Positions 32,375 to 41,588 of a stretch of DNA of 41,588 nt are shown here, piece after piece. How positions within the stretch are numbered: the first letter of the stretch is position 1; every line of letters starts with the position of its first letter. Source of the stretch: an uncultured Nitrospira sp. (GTDB lineage: Bacteria; Nitrospirota; Nitrospiria; Nitrospirales; Nitrospiraceae). The stretch is from assembly GCA_946479785.1 (NCBI GenBank), contig CAMLHQ010000023.1:1-41588 (forward strand), written 5' to 3'. The notes under the pieces are model-generated. The model had not been told where the DNA came from, made no database searches, and was given only the letters and a program-made list of their open reading frames with translations. The position numbers were made by a program, and so were the translations under genes.

Positions 32375-32635
32375 GTGAGAAAATCTCCCTGGTTGCTCCT
32401 GATATTCCTGCTCATCGGCGGGTTGCTGGGCGGCATCTTGGGAGAAATCCTCCGGGTCATGGCCCCGCAAGGGACAATTCAGACTGTGTTTGCCACGAAC
32501 TTCACCCCTGGCATCAGTCCTCCGTTGACAGTCGACTTGGTTCTCCTCAAGCTGACGCTGGGCTTCAGCCTGAAAATCAGCCTGCTGAGTATCCTCGGAA
32601 TGTTCCTAGGCGTCTACCTCTACAAAAACGTCTAG
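32375..32635 (+). CDS. Small DUF4321 membrane protein
   Basis: The 86-residue protein has two hydrophobic segments, one at about residues 6-25 ('LLLIFLLIGGLLGGILGEIL') and one at about 62-82 ('FSLKISLLSILGMFLGVYLY'), with a short Pro/Thr-rich loop between. This is the layout of the DUF4321 family, whose function is unknown. The start is GTG with AGGAG about ten bases upstream. It is a lone plus-strand gene, divergent from ffh and convergent with uvrB. Confidence 0.78.
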   Translation: MRKSPWLLLIFLLIGGLLGGILGEILRVMAPQGTIQTVFATNFTPGISPPLTVDLVLLKLTLGFSLKISLLSILGMFLGVYLYKNV

Positions 32636-32707
32636 TAGACCTTGAAACAAATCATTGATCTCCCCCCGTCCAGACTCGGCACCAAGACACGCCATAACTA
32701 CAGCGGG

Positions 32708-34711
32708 CTAGCCTCCCGGCTTCAACTCGAGTTCACGCAACTTGAGCGCCCGGATGCGGTTTCGCAACGCGGCAGCCCGTTCAAACTCTAACTCCTTCGC
32801 CGCCGCCTTCATTTCAATCTCCAGCCGGTGGATCAGCTGTTCGGTCGCCTCGTCTTTTCCGTAGTCCGCCGGCAATTCTGCAGCCAGCGCCAACTGTTCC
32901 GGTTCCACATAGGCCTCGGCATAGTCCAACAGCGGAACATCTTTCTTGATGCTCGTCGGTACAATGCCGTGTCGTTCGTTGAACTCCGCCTGACGGTTTC
33001 GACGGCGGCTGGTCTCCGCAACCGCCTGCTTCATCGAATCCGTCATCACGTCACCATACAACAGCACTCGGCCTCGGACATTGCGCGCAGCCCGGCCAGC
33101 TGTTTGAATCAGAGATCGATACGACCGCAAATAACCTTCCTTGTCGGCGTCGAGAATGGCGACGAGACTGACTTCAGGAAGGTCCAACCCCTCGCGCAGC
33201 AAATTGATCCCGACCAGTACGTCGAACCGGCCGAGTCGGAGATCGCGAATGATTTCGGCGCGCTCCAAGGTCTTGATGTCTGAATGGAGGTAGCGCACCT
33301 TGATGCCTAGCTCATGGTAGTACTCGCTCAGGTCTTCGGCCATCCGCTTGGTCAGCGTCGTCACCAGAATGCGTCCTCCCTGGGCAATTTCCGCTCGCAC
33401 CTCTCCGAGTAAATGATCGACCTGTCCTTTGGCCGGCCGCACTTCAATAACAGGATCGAGGAGGCCTGTCGGGCGAATGATCTGCTCTATGACGACGCCA
33501 CCGGCATGCTCCAGCTCGTAAGGACCGGGCGTGGCGGAGACATAAATGACTTGATTGAGCAATCGCTCGAACTCCTGAAACTTCAAGGGTCGATTGTCAA
33601 CGGCCGACGGGAGACGAAATCCATAGTCCACCAACGTCCGTTTGCGCGAATAGTCGCCTTCGTACATCCCCCCCACCTGCGGAATGGTTGCATGAGATTC
33701 GTCGACGACCAGCAGGAAGTCTTTGGGAAAGTAGTCGATCAGCGTCGGAGGCGGCTCACCGGAGGCCCGTCCGCTCAGATGGCGCGAGTAGTTTTCAATC
33801 CCGTGGCAATAGCCCATCGCACGAATCATCTCCAGATCGAACTTCGTCCGCTGTGCGATGCGCTGGGCCTCCACCAACTGATTCTGTTTCTTAAAATAGG
33901 CTATGCGCTCCTCCAGTTCATCTTCGATGCCGGTGATCGCTCGCTCATAGCGATCCGGCGCAATCAGGTAGTGGGTGTTGGGATAGATTGCAACCTTCGG
34001 TAGCTTCCTGATCGATTTGCCCGTCAGTGGATCGATTTCATGAATCGCATCGACCACGTCGCCGAAGAGTTCGATGCGGACCGAAATCGCCTCGTTCGAG
34101 GCGGGGAAGACCTCGATGACGTCGCCGCGGGCGCGAAACGTGCCGCGATGAAAGTCTAGATCATTACGAGCATATTGAATCTCGACGAGCTTGGAGAGAA
34201 TCTTTTCCCGCCGGATCTCCAGGCCTTCTTCCAGATAGACCACCATGCCGTGATAGACCTCCGGCGACCCGAGGCCATAGATGCAGGACACCGATGAGAC
34301 GATCAGGACATCGTTGCGCTGCAAGAGCGATGTTGTCGCAGCATGGCGCATTTGATCGATGGCATCGTTGATCGACGAATCCTTGGCAATGTACGTATCG
34401 GTCTGCGGGATGTAGGCTTCCGGCTGGTAGTAATCGTAGTAGCTGATGAAATATTCGACGGCGTTATGGGGGAAGAACTGTTTGAATTCTTGGTAGAGTT
34501 GGCCGGCCAACGTCTTGTTGTGCACCAATACCAGCGTGGGTTTCTGCACTCGCGCGATGACGTTGGCCATCGTGAAGGTCTTGCCCGAGCCGGTCACGCC
34601 GAGCAGAGTTTGATGTTTCCGTCCGGCTTCGATGCCGGCCACCAGTTTATCGATGGCCTGATCTTGATCCCCGCAGGGTTTGAACGGGGCTTCGAGTTGG
34701 AACTGTGTCAT
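32708..34711 (-). CDS. uvrB: Excinuclease ABC subunit UvrB
   Basis: UvrB is the damage-verifying helicase-like core of nucleotide excision repair. The 667-residue protein has Walker A '[15 protein letters not shown]' near residue 40, the '[12 protein letters not shown]' beta-hairpin that probes DNA, '[18 protein letters not shown]' (motif II region), '[32 protein letters not shown]' and '[12 protein letters not shown]' (helicase motifs V and VI), and a C-terminal UVR motif ('[27 protein letters not shown]') that contacts UvrC. AAAGG precedes the ATG. No LexA-type SOS box was recognised upstream. Confidence 0.98.
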   Translation of the reverse strand: MTQFQLEAPFKPCGDQDQAIDKLVAGIEAGRKHQTLLGVTGSGKTFTMANVIARVQKPTLVLVHNKTLAGQLYQEFKQFFPHNAVEYFISYYDYYQPEAYIPQTDTYIAKDSSINDAIDQMRHAATTSLLQRNDVLIVSSVSCIYGLGSPEVYHGMVVYLEEGLEIRREKILSKLVEIQYARNDLDFHRGTFRARGDVIEVFPASNEAISVRIELFGDVVDAIHEIDPLTGKSIRKLPKVAIYPNTHYLIAPDRYERAITGIEDELEERIAYFKKQNQLVEAQRIAQRTKFDLEMIRAMGYCHGIENYSRHLSGRASGEPPPTLIDYFPKDFLLVVDESHATIPQVGGMYEGDYSRKRTLVDYGFRLPSAVDNRPLKFQEFERLLNQVIYVSATPGPYELEHAGGVVIEQIIRPTGLLDPVIEVRPAKGQVDHLLGEVRAEIAQGGRILVTTLTKRMAEDLSEYYHELGIKVRYLHSDIKTLERAEIIRDLRLGRFDVLVGINLLREGLDLPEVSLVAILDADKEGYLRSYRSLIQTAGRAARNVRGRVLLYGDVMTDSMKQAVAETSRRRNRQAEFNERHGIVPTSIKKDVPLLDYAEAYVEPEQLALAAELPADYGKDEATEQLIHRLEIEMKAAAKELEFERAAALRNRIRALKLRELELKPGG

Positions 34712-34774
34712 GAGACGACCTTTCGGCCGTTACTCTATCATGTCGGAATAAGCCGCTTCACTCTAAGCACAAGG

Positions 34775-34808
34775 CCTCACGACCGGCCTTCGAAGGCCGG
34801 TCGTGAGG
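34775..34808. terminator. 34-bp perfect palindrome between DEAD helicase and uvrB
   Basis: The 34 bases read identically on both strands, giving a hairpin of up to 15 bp around a UUCG-type turn. It begins about 32 bases after the helicase stop and ends before the uvrB start region. No U-run follows, so it may act as a processing or stability element instead of a classical terminator. Confidence 0.5.
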
Positions 34809-34840
34809 TATGGGGTGCGAGGAGGCTGGGGGGTCGGCAA

Positions 34841-36154
34841 TCAACGCCCGAAGCGTCTTGGTCCGCCAGTCGAAACACCGTGCCGTTGAAAGGACCCGCC
34901 ATTGCCGCTCTCACGGAATCTGTGAGCGGCCGCATCAACATTTCGTTGAGGTCTTGGACGGCGAACTTGGTGGTCATCCGTCGGCGTAACCGCCGCCGGA
35001 GGCAGCGTGGCGAAGGTCGGAATCGGAAGTTTTTTCGTCTCGATTCTCAACTGACGCACCATGCGAAGATACTCCCGTTCTTCGGCCTGTGAGAGAATCA
35101 GCAACGTCGAACCTTCTTTTTCCGCCCGCCCGGTTCGGCCCGCCCGATGCACATAGGAATTCGGATTGGTCGGCAATTCGTAATGAATCACTTGCGCGAC
35201 ATCGGGAATATCCAGCCCTCGCGCGGCAACATCGGTGGCCACCAGTGAACGGATCCGACCTGCCCGAAAGGCACCAAGTGTCCGCTCCCGTTGCGCTTGG
35301 CTGTGATTCCCCGTTATCGCACCGACTGACGCCGGCTCTCCACCCAGCTTCGCGGCCAGCCTCCGCACTTTATACTTTTGATCGCAGAAGACCATCGAGC
35401 GCTCGCCGGCCTTCACAGTCTGTAGCAGCGTATGCACCAGTTGTGTGCGCGACTGCTCGGCTGGGACCACGTAATAGGCATGCGTGATTGAGGTCGGGCT
35501 GCTGATGTCCGGATCGACCGAAATCTTAACCGGATTTCGTTGCATACTCTGCGCAAGTTGCTGAATCTCCGCTGAGAAGGTGGCAGAGAATAACAGCGTC
35601 TGCCGATCCTTTGGCAACAATCCGAGGATGCGTTGAATGTCTCGCAGAAATCCGCGATCCAACATCTGATCCGCCTCGTCCATCACCAGCCACGTGACGG
35701 CACCGAGGTGGAGATGTCCGGAGCCGGCCAAGTCGAGCAGGCGACCCGGCGTACCGACCACCACCAGTGGCGGCCGACGCAACGCACGATAGTGGCGCTC
35801 GATCGGTGTCCCACCATACACAGCCAATGACGTGACCGACGGCGGCGCATACTTACGCAACTCCATATCGATCTGGAGCGCCAATTCTCTGGTCGGCGCC
35901 AAAATCAAAAATCGTGGGGTTTTCGAAAGCGAAGTTCCTTCCGTCGAGACCGCCGGCCGCAAGGCCCGCTCGATCATCGGAAGAAGAAACGCCAAGGTTT
36001 TTCCGCTTCCCGTCTTGGCCTGCGCCATCACATCCCGTCCCTCCAGCGCAGGCTTGATAGCCGCCTGTTGGATCGGTGTCGGCGCGGTAATTCCGGCCTG
36101 TTGCAGGCGCTGGGCAAGAAACGGGGGCAAACTCATTTCAGTAAACGATAACAT
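34841..36154 (-). CDS. DEAD-box RNA helicase, RhlE-like
   Basis: The 437-residue protein is an ATP-dependent RNA helicase: Q motif ('FLAQRLQQAGITAPTPIQQAAI'), motif I 'AQAKTGSGKT', Ia 'PTRELALQI', 'GTPGRLLDL', motif II 'VMDEADQML', motif III 'FSATF', then the second RecA domain with 'LVATDVAARGLDIPDV' and motif VI 'HRAGRTGR'. A basic tail of about 60 residues ends Gly/Arg-rich. These enzymes remodel structured RNA in ribosome assembly or mRNA decay, often in the cold. AAGGAG lies five bases before the ATG. It follows the RRM protein gene on the same strand, which suggests a shared RNA-related role. Confidence 0.94.
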   Translation of the reverse strand: MLSFTEMSLPPFLAQRLQQAGITAPTPIQQAAIKPALEGRDVMAQAKTGSGKTLAFLLPMIERALRPAVSTEGTSLSKTPRFLILAPTRELALQIDMELRKYAPPSVTSLAVYGGTPIERHYRALRRPPLVVVGTPGRLLDLAGSGHLHLGAVTWLVMDEADQMLDRGFLRDIQRILGLLPKDRQTLLFSATFSAEIQQLAQSMQRNPVKISVDPDISSPTSITHAYYVVPAEQSRTQLVHTLLQTVKAGERSMVFCDQKYKVRRLAAKLGGEPASVGAITGNHSQAQRERTLGAFRAGRIRSLVATDVAARGLDIPDVAQVIHYELPTNPNSYVHRAGRTGRAEKEGSTLLILSQAEEREYLRMVRQLRIETKKLPIPTFATLPPAAVTPTDDHQVRRPRPQRNVDAAAHRFRESGNGGSFQRHGVSTGGPRRFGR

Positions 36155-36254
36155 AGCACTCCTTATGTGGATTAACTTCCTGGGACTGCAGATCGGTCGG
36201 TTAGACGACCGGGAAACGCATCTTGCGGATGGGCAATTCTAGGAAGGAATTTAG

Positions 36255-36279
36255 CGGGGCTGTCGACATGACAGCCCCG
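36255..36279 (-). terminator. Stem-loop after the RRM protein gene
   Basis: CGGGGCTGTC pairs perfectly with GACAGCCCCG around a 5-base loop, 24 bases after the RRM gene stop. Minus-strand sequence beyond it is only mildly T-rich, so it is a probable but not classical terminator. Confidence 0.55.
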
Positions 36280-36302
36280 ACGTAGTAATCGACGGCTCGC
36301 AC

Positions 36303-36605
36303 TTAGCGCCGGCCGCCACCGAACCCGCCGCGGCCTCCGCCGCCACCAGCGCGTGGTTCTTGCGGACGCGCTTCGTTGACAGTCAACGTGCGGCCGCCCA
36401 GTTGGGTACCGTTCAACGCGGTAATCGCCGTCTGGGCCTCCGAATCGCTGGACATTTCCACGAAGCCGAAGCCTCGGGATTGGCCAGTGAACTTATCGGT
36501 GATGATTCGGGCTGACGCCACCGCACCATGCGCAGCGAACAGATCGCTCAGTTGCTGCTCGGTTGTGGAATACGGCAAACCCCCAACATAAATCTTCGAA
36601 CCCAT
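36303..36605 (-). CDS. RRM-domain RNA-binding protein
   Basis: The 100-residue protein is one RNA-recognition motif (about residues 3-80) with RNP2 'IYVGGL' and RNP1 'RGFGFVEM', followed by a Gly/Arg-rich tail (GGGGGRGGFGGGRR). Bacterial proteins of this type are abundant RNA-binding, often cold-related, proteins. The ATG at 36603-36605 has AGGAGG six bases upstream; the frame is open for 25 further codons but lacks conservation or a ribosome site. A leader region of 264 bases with no gene precedes it, which contains a 10-base direct repeat. The DEAD helicase gene follows on the same strand. Confidence 0.93.
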   Translation of the reverse strand: MGSKIYVGGLPYSTTEQQLSDLFAAHGAVASARIITDKFTGQSRGFGFVEMSSDSEAQTAITALNGTQLGGRTLTVNEARPQEPRAGGGGGRGGFGGGRR

Positions 36606-36744
36606 TGGGTTCCTCCTTTGAGAAATTGGTGTTGTCTTGGACTCGAGAAGAGGTGAGGAAGGAATGGGCCGAAGACGCAAACACGATGGCGACTCAGGTC
36701 TGGCTTCCGATCAGATCCCCGGGCAGAACCAAAACAACATCAGT

Positions 36745-36785
36745 ACCAGGCCTTGTCACTCTCTACTGTATCGCCACCAGGCCTT
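36745..36785. repeat. 10-base direct repeat in the RRM gene leader
   Basis: ACCAGGCCTT occurs at 36745-36754 and 36776-36785, 31 bases apart (about three helical turns), in the otherwise gene-free 36606-36869 stretch. The core AGGCCT is itself palindromic. An operator pair is possible but unproven. Confidence 0.3.
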
Positions 36786-36869
36786 TCGCGGTGATACACG
36801 GGTGGACTGTACCTCAAGGCGGGGACAAATGCAAGCGAAGAGTCCGCATTCGACTCCGACGCTTGAAAT

Positions 36870-37649
36870 CTAATAAGCCGCCGGATTGGAGACGGGACGC
36901 TGCGAAAATAATGGAACCGCGTGCAAGCTGTCGAAATCCAATGGAGATTGTCCCAAAACGAGCAGTCCAACTTGACCCAGTCCAAGTGTTTGGTCCTGAA
37001 CAGACAGGATGAGCCGGCCATCGAAAAACACTTCAATGACGTCCTTACTGATGATCGTATCGCGGTTGATGCGCAGCGAATGCCAATCCACCGGCTTGGG
37101 GGTAATCGCCGTTTCGCCGAGCACCGTCACCTGTTCGTCAAGCACACGAATGACCTCAAGTGTCTTCGCGGCGAGATCCACCACAGCGGCGTAAAAATGC
37201 TTCTCATCCTTCAACCCGATGACGATCCCACCACGCCCCACGCCTTTCTCTGCAGGGAAACGCAACCGAACCGTCACGTCCGGATACTCATACTGCAATT
37301 TATTTGCAACGAGCAGATGGTAGCAGGACCCTGTCTGGCAGGAAGACCCCGCCTTGAGAATATTGGGAGGAGAAGGGGCTCCCTCATCGGCACTGATCGT
37401 CCACACAGCGGCAGCGTCTGCCCCAACGACGAACTGGGAAAACTCCCCCAAACCCTCCTCAGGTTTCTGCTGGTCGAAGGTCCAGCGATGAAACAATCCG
37501 CCCAAGGCTTGTTGTTTGAAATTGGCTTGTTTTTCCGCCTGACTTTCCGTCTGAATGGCTGACACGCGTTCCGCCTGTACAGTGCCCTGAACCAGCAACA
37601 GTGTAAACGCCAGAAGAAGAGGACTTGCGTACCGAAACCGGCTCTTCAT
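36870..37649 (-). CDS. Secreted LamG/concanavalin-like domain protein
   Basis: The 259-residue protein has a Sec signal peptide ('SPLLLAFTLLLVQGTVQA', cleavage near residue 26) followed by a beta-rich region that looks like a concanavalin/LamG-like fold: 'WTFDQQKPEEGLGEFSQFVVG', 'LQYEYPDVTVRLRFPAEKGVGRGGIVIGLKD', 'WHSLRINRDTIISKDVIEVFFDGRLILSVQD' and 'GQVGLLVLGQSPLDFDSLHAVPL'. Similar domains in 3-keto-disaccharide hydrolases and carbohydrate-binding proteins are known, but no catalytic residues can be assigned. One Cys pair (SSCQTGSCYH) may form a disulfide. It is third in a minus-strand trio after the DUF255 gene. Confidence 0.75.
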   Translation of the reverse strand: MKSRFRYASPLLLAFTLLLVQGTVQAERVSAIQTESQAEKQANFKQQALGGLFHRWTFDQQKPEEGLGEFSQFVVGADAAAVWTISADEGAPSPPNILKAGSSCQTGSCYHLLVANKLQYEYPDVTVRLRFPAEKGVGRGGIVIGLKDEKHFYAAVVDLAAKTLEVIRVLDEQVTVLGETAITPKPVDWHSLRINRDTIISKDVIEVFFDGRLILSVQDQTLGLGQVGLLVLGQSPLDFDSLHAVPLFSQRPVSNPAAY

Positions 37650-37677
37650 GGCTCAGCCACCTCTAAATTCATTCGCA

Positions 37678-37929
37678 TCACTTCGGCAAACGTTGCTGAA
37701 TGTCCACAATTTCTCGCTGGAGCCGATCACGCTCGGATAAGAGCTGTTTTCTGCGCCGCCAACGATCCAAGGACCACCAGCGCAATTTCTCGCGAAACGT
37801 GACAGCCGGTGGCGGGGCACTGCCACCCGGCGCATGTTGGAAATCGTAGCCTTGGTGGCGATCGCGATTTTCGAAAAATCGCCGGTACAGATGATCGTAG
37901 ATGCCCTTTGACAAATCGCCTGCGGCCAC
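37678..37929 (-). CDS. Small basic coiled-coil protein of unknown function
   Basis: This 83-residue protein is not recognised. It begins at GTG 37929, 11 bases after the stop of the DUF255 gene, with AAGGGA seven bases upstream. It contains 'DLSKGIYDHLYRRFFENRDRHQGYDFQHAPGG', a Pro-rich middle and a basic C-terminal helix ('RWRRRKQLLSERDRLQREIVDIQQRL') that looks like a coiled coil. The frame is open further upstream inside the neighbouring gene (to 38004), so a longer form is possible. It is followed after 28 bases by the LamG-like gene and probably shares its mRNA. Confidence 0.55.
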   Translation of the reverse strand: MAAGDLSKGIYDHLYRRFFENRDRHQGYDFQHAPGGSAPPPAVTFREKLRWWSLDRWRRRKQLLSERDRLQREIVDIQQRLPK

Positions 37930-37940
37930 CGCATTCCCTT

Positions 37941-40028
37941 TTACAACAGGACCTCGAGTTGTCGAGGCTCCGTGACTGGTTGTGAACAGGTCTGGTGCTG
38001 ACACACGTACGCGGTCGGTCTGCCATTGAGACTGGCTTTTCCTTTAGCCAGCGGCAATTCGTCCGCACCGCCTCGCCTCGTCTCCTCCGCCGTCAGTACG
38101 ACTCGATTGGGAATATAGCGTTGATGTACCGTCGTCACCATCGCTTCGGTCAGGGGATTTCCCCTCAGACCCATGATCACGATTTCCTTCGGCCCGGATA
38201 ACCACCAGTCTAACGAGCAGAGCAGAGCCGCCGAGCCGTAGGGATTCTGTGCCATGACATGCTGAAACAAGTTCACGATCTGCCCGGCCCGCTCATGATA
38301 CCGCTTCTCGCCGGTGAAAGAGAAGAGCCTCAGGAGGGCGGTGGCGGCCACCGCATTTCCTGAGGGGATTGCGCTGTCCGTCCCGGTTTTCATCCGCTGG
38401 ATCAACCGCTCGTGGTCATGGCTGGTGAAAAAGAATCCACGGTTGGCTTCGTCCCAGAAATTCGACAATAGACTTTCTGTCACCGCCCGAGCCTGATCTA
38501 AGTACCAGCAATGGGACGTCGCTTCAAAGGCGTCGAGCAATGCCGTGGCCAACCAGGCCGCATCATCCAGGTAACCGTTGAGACAACCCTTGCCCGCCGC
38601 AATCGTGCGGCTGACTCGGCCATTGGTAACGGCATAATCCAATAGATAGGTCAGCGCCTTTTCCGCAGCCGCACGATAGGCGGGCACACCGAATGTCATC
38701 GCAGCATCAAAGAACGCCGAGATCATCATCGCGTTCCAGCTCGTCAGAATATTTTCATCCCGCTGCGGCTTGACTCGCTGCTCGCGCGCGGCCAGCAATT
38801 TTCCGCGGGCCGGCTTCAGCATCGATTCAGCCGCTTCCTGTTCTTCAGGCGACAATTCAGGATCTTTCACCCGGAGAAGCACGCTCTTCCCTTCAAAATT
38901 CCCGCTTGCTGTCACGCCATAGGAGCGGCAAAATATGCCGCCCAATTCCCCTCCCAACACCGATACGATCTCGTCCGGCGTCCACACAAAGAACGCGCCT
39001 TCATGCCCTTCGCTGTCGGCATCTTGTGCGGAAAAGAAGGCGCCGTCAGAATGCGTCATTTCACGCCGCACATACTCCAGCGTTTCTTCGACAACTTGAC
39101 GGAAGCGCTCTTCCTTGGTGAGACGCCACCCATCAAGATAGATCCGTACAAGCTGCGCGTTGTCATAGAGCATCTTCTCGAAATGTGGAATCTTCCATTC
39201 GCCGTCGACGGCATAACGGTGAAAGCCGCCGCCCAGATGATCGTAGATCCCGCCCGCCGCCATTGCCCGCAACTGGAGCAGGACCTTGTCCTGAAGCGAC
39301 TGGTCTTTCTGCCTCACTGACTGTCGCAACATCAAACTCAAAGGGGGAACTGTCGGAAATTTCGGTCCATCGCCGAATCCGCCGCGGACCGGATCGAACA
39401 ATCGCCCCAACTCGCTACCCGCGTGATTCAACAACTGCTCCGTCAATGGCTCGGTCGAACCGGTCGGCGTACTGATTCTAAGCAGGCCGCTCTTGACGCG
39501 TTCGATATTTCTCTGCACTTCATCCCGGTGCCCCCGGTAGGCTTCGACGACTCCCAGTAAGACGTCGGGGAAAGCCGGCAGGTTATAGCGCGGTAACGGC
39601 GGAAAGTAGGTCCCTCCATAAAAGGGTTCTTGATCGGGCGTGAGAAACATCGTGAGCGGCCATCCGCCGCCGCGGCCGGTAAAAACCTGTGCGGATCGCT
39701 GATAGATTTCGTCGACATCGGGCCGTTCTTCGCGATCCACCTTGATGTTGATGAAATGCTGATTCATGACCGCGGCGATATCGGTGTTCTCAAACGATTC
39801 ATGCGCCATCACATGGCACCAATGGCAGGCCGAGTAGCCGATCGATAGCAAGATCGGTTTATCTTCCGCCTTCGCACGCGACAAGGCCTCTTTGCCCCAG
39901 GGGTACCAGTCGACCGGATTGCTGGCATGCTGCCTGAGATAGGGACTTGACTCAGTTATGAGGCGGTTCGGGAACCGTTCTGTCGATGGTTGCTCCACAA
40001 GAGAATCCTTCCGTTCAGCGCTGGACAT
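37941..40028 (-). CDS. YyaL/DUF255 thioredoxin-domain protein
   Basis: The 695-residue protein (ATG 40028, GGAGGG upstream) matches the conserved YyaL / spermatogenesis-associated protein 20 family. The N-terminal DUF255 thioredoxin-fold domain (about residues 20-180) opens '[24 protein letters not shown]' and carries '[17 protein letters not shown]' with a CxxC. Further motifs are '[14 protein letters not shown]', '[23 protein letters not shown]' and '[35 protein letters not shown]'. The rest is an (alpha/alpha) barrel as in glycoside-related epimerases ('[10 protein letters not shown]', '[19 protein letters not shown]'). No reaction is firmly established for the family. Confidence 0.93.
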   Translation of the reverse strand: MSSAERKDSLVEQPSTERFPNRLITESSPYLRQHASNPVDWYPWGKEALSRAKAEDKPILLSIGYSACHWCHVMAHESFENTDIAAVMNQHFINIKVDREERPDVDEIYQRSAQVFTGRGGGWPLTMFLTPDQEPFYGGTYFPPLPRYNLPAFPDVLLGVVEAYRGHRDEVQRNIERVKSGLLRISTPTGSTEPLTEQLLNHAGSELGRLFDPVRGGFGDGPKFPTVPPLSLMLRQSVRQKDQSLQDKVLLQLRAMAAGGIYDHLGGGFHRYAVDGEWKIPHFEKMLYDNAQLVRIYLDGWRLTKEERFRQVVEETLEYVRREMTHSDGAFFSAQDADSEGHEGAFFVWTPDEIVSVLGGELGGIFCRSYGVTASGNFEGKSVLLRVKDPELSPEEQEAAESMLKPARGKLLAAREQRVKPQRDENILTSWNAMMISAFFDAAMTFGVPAYRAAAEKALTYLLDYAVTNGRVSRTIAAGKGCLNGYLDDAAWLATALLDAFEATSHCWYLDQARAVTESLLSNFWDEANRGFFFTSHDHERLIQRMKTGTDSAIPSGNAVAATALLRLFSFTGEKRYHERAGQIVNLFQHVMAQNPYGSAALLCSLDWWLSGPKEIVIMGLRGNPLTEAMVTTVHQRYIPNRVVLTAEETRRGGADELPLAKGKASLNGRPTAYVCQHQTCSQPVTEPRQLEVLL

Positions 40029-40071
40029 AGTACCGTGCCCTCCGGGACCCTGCAACGAATCTCACAGTCCG

Positions 40072-40080
40072 TGCTATAGT
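40072..40080 (+). promoter_or_regulatory. Extended -10 promoter for the M28 peptidase gene
   Basis: TGCTATAGT contains TG-n-TATAGT, an extended -10 element, 30 bases before the ATG at 40111. The -35 position (GCAACG) is poor, which is tolerated by extended -10 promoters. Confidence 0.4.
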
Positions 40081-40110
40081 GGCGGACTACCGCGCTCCCT
40101 TCGAGATCGT

Positions 40111-41588
40111 ATGAAACTCCTCATCGCATGCTGGTCTGGCTTCTGCTTCACGGCATGTGTGGCATCATCCCTGTTCGCCGACTCAACACTCGATTCCACC
40201 ATCTCAACCGACAATTGGCTTCCTTCAGCACTGGAACAGATTTCGGCAGAGCGCATGCTCGCAGACATCACGACGCTGAGCGGGCCGGCGTATCAGGGCC
40301 GCCAAACAGGCAGTGCGCAAGACGAAGCCTCGGCTGTGTTCGTCACCAATCGGTTCAGCGAGCTCCGGCTCCATCGCTCTGCCGCTGCCCCGCCACAGAA
40401 CCGGACGAACCCTTTGCCGCAACGGGAATGGAAACAAACCATGCCTGTGCCCACGCGAACGATTACTGACGATCTTCTGTTTGAATTGTCTGACCCTCAG
40501 CATCGCCGTCCGCTCCATAACGGATCGGATTTCCTGCCGGTGCTCGATTCCCCTTCCGTCGATGTCCGCGCACCCATTGTCTTTGTCGGGTACGGGCTTT
40601 CCGATCCCTCGCAAGGCATCGACGATTATGCAGGCCTCGACGTGCGCAACAAGGTTGTGCTCTTTCTCCGTGGAAAGCCGGACAAGTACAAAGGCGCCAC
40701 TACTCACACCAATAAGGAACGACTTGCAAAACAGAACGGCGCGATTGCCTATCTCATCGCCACTGGACCGATCTTGAATGCATATGAACAACGCCGAGGT
40801 ATCACCGGGAAACCCAGCGCGTTCTACTCCACAGAGGCAACTCACCAATTGCCGGGAGCATGGATCAGCACCGAAACCGCCGAATCCATTCTCCAGCAGG
40901 GAACGGGGGGCAAGAGAAGCCTGCGTACTGTGCAAGAGGAGCTCAACCGCACCGGTCCATCGCAATCGGTGAGCACAGAAGTCTGGGCTCAGATGAAATG
41001 GACAAGCCAACTCGAGACCGGAACGCTCTTCAACGTCATTTCCATCATCCGAGGCTACACGACCAGCAGCGACGAGGCCGTGCTGATCGGAGCACATCGG
41101 GATCATTTCGGCCGACAGGCCGGCCTGTTGTTCGCCGGTGCCGACGACAATGCCTCCGGCACTGCCGTACTTCTTGAGGTCGCCCGTGTGCTGGCGTCGG
41201 CGCCCGTGGCGCCTAAGCGATCAATCCTCTTTCTTTCGTTTAGCGGAGAGGAACAGGGACTCTTGGGTTCGCGGCTCTACGTCTCTCAACCGATCGTTCC
41301 ATTGCCGAAAACGATCGGCATGATCAACGTGGACCATGCAGGAGTCGGGAACGGACGACTGACAGTGGGTGTCACAGGATTTGAGAAGAGCACGGCTGAA
41401 GGCATCGGACAGCTGGCAGGTCTATCGGACAAGCTTGATCTGTTCGGGTATTTTCCCGGGGGCGATCACGTCCCGTTTCAAGAAGCCGGGGTGCCGACGA
41501 TCACAGTGGTCAGCGGCGGCGTTCATCCGAACTTTCACCAACCAACCGATACCGTCGATACCATCAACCCGGAGATTCTGCAATCCGC
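40111..41588 (+). CDS. M28 family metallopeptidase (partial)
   Basis: The 492 visible codons begin MKLLIACWSGFCF with a signal peptide ('FTACVASSLFADS'), then a protease-associated-like inserted region ('VFVGYGLSDPSQGIDDYAGLDVRNKVVLFLRG', about residues 165-200), and the M28 zinc aminopeptidase core. Candidate ligands and catalytic residues are 'IGAHRDHFG' near residue 329 (His/Asp), 'GADDNASG' (Asp), 'FSGEEQGLLGSR' (the Glu-Glu pair), 'MINVDHAG' (Asp) and 'HPNFHQPTDTVDTI' (final His). Such enzymes are secreted or periplasmic peptidases. The usual 'GAHYDHLG' reads 'GAHRDHFG' here. The gene runs off the right edge within a few residues of the normal end of the catalytic domain. Confidence 0.92.
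   Translation, partial: MKLLIACWSGFCFTACVASSLFADSTLDSTISTDNWLPSALEQISAERMLADITTLSGPAYQGRQTGSAQDEASAVFVTNRFSELRLHRSAAAPPQNRTNPLPQREWKQTMPVPTRTITDDLLFELSDPQHRRPLHNGSDFLPVLDSPSVDVRAPIVFVGYGLSDPSQGIDDYAGLDVRNKVVLFLRGKPDKYKGATTHTNKERLAKQNGAIAYLIATGPILNAYEQRRGITGKPSAFYSTEATHQLPGAWISTETAESILQQGTGGKRSLRTVQEELNRTGPSQSVSTEVWAQMKWTSQLETGTLFNVISIIRGYTTSSDEAVLIGAHRDHFGRQAGLLFAGADDNASGTAVLLEVARVLASAPVAPKRSILFLSFSGEEQGLLGSRLYVSQPIVPLPKTIGMINVDHAGVGNGRLTVGVTGFEKSTAEGIGQLAGLSDKLDLFGYFPGGDHVPFQEAGVPTITVVSGGVHPNFHQPTDTVDTINPEILQS

Overview
The window reads as chromosomal core sequence from a Gram-negative bacterium, most likely a Nitrospira-type member of the Nitrospirota. It has the outer-membrane and lipid A genes of a diderm (bamA, two skp-like genes, fabZ, lpxA, lpxI). 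It also has a complete set of bacterial 20S proteasome enzymes (arc/mpa, dop, prcB, prcA, pafA), which outside Actinobacteria is known from only a few phyla, Nitrospirota among them. The genus is inferred from this combination and from general base composition; I could not search a database. No transposase, integrase, CRISPR array, tRNA or rRNA was recognised, and no gene-free stretch exceeds about 300 bases.

Layout. (1) 1-5620, minus: bamA, a lipoprotein-type skp, a periplasmic skp, fabZ, lpxA, lpxI (cut by the left edge), an envelope-biogenesis operon with no lpxD in it. (2) 5885-12353, plus: galU, lon, thiL, a DUF2062 membrane protein, an HD-domain phosphohydrolase. (3) 12446-13726: an unrecognised membrane-anchored cysteine-containing protein (minus) and a small secreted protein (plus). 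(4) 13733-22889, minus: thiS-thiG-thiE, then, behind its own promoter, arc-dop-prcB-prcA-pafA and an M23 peptidase overlapping pafA by 4 nt. (5) 22988-23464, plus: a standalone helix-hairpin-helix protein resembling the N-terminus of family X DNA polymerase. (6) 23461-32162, minus: an eleven-gene run ffh-rpsP-rimM-trmD-rplS-rnhB-yraN-ftsE-ftsX-envC-ctp, joining ribosome/SRP functions to cell-division peptidoglycan hydrolysis. (7) 32375-32635, plus: a small DUF4321 membrane protein. (8) 32708-40028, minus: uvrB, a DEAD-box helicase, an RRM RNA-binding protein, a secreted LamG-like protein, a small coiled-coil protein and a YyaL/DUF255 thioredoxin-fold protein. (9) 40111 to the right edge, plus: an M28 metallopeptidase.

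How it works together. The proteasome block should encode a system in which PafA attaches a Pup-like modifier, Dop removes or deamidates it, and the Arc ring unfolds tagged proteins into the PrcA/PrcB barrel. Catalytic residues are visible in each enzyme. The modifier itself (Pup or the Gram-negative homologue UBact) is not in its actinobacterial position between dop and prcB, where the two genes overlap, and I found no candidate elsewhere in the window. This is the main open question. Lon, encoded nearby, is a second ATP-dependent protease. Other points worth attention are a ThiS sulfur carrier that continues 11 residues past its Gly-Gly, apparently leaderless galU and thiS transcripts, unusual GTPase motifs in Ffh, and several dyad or hairpin elements next to promoters and start codons.
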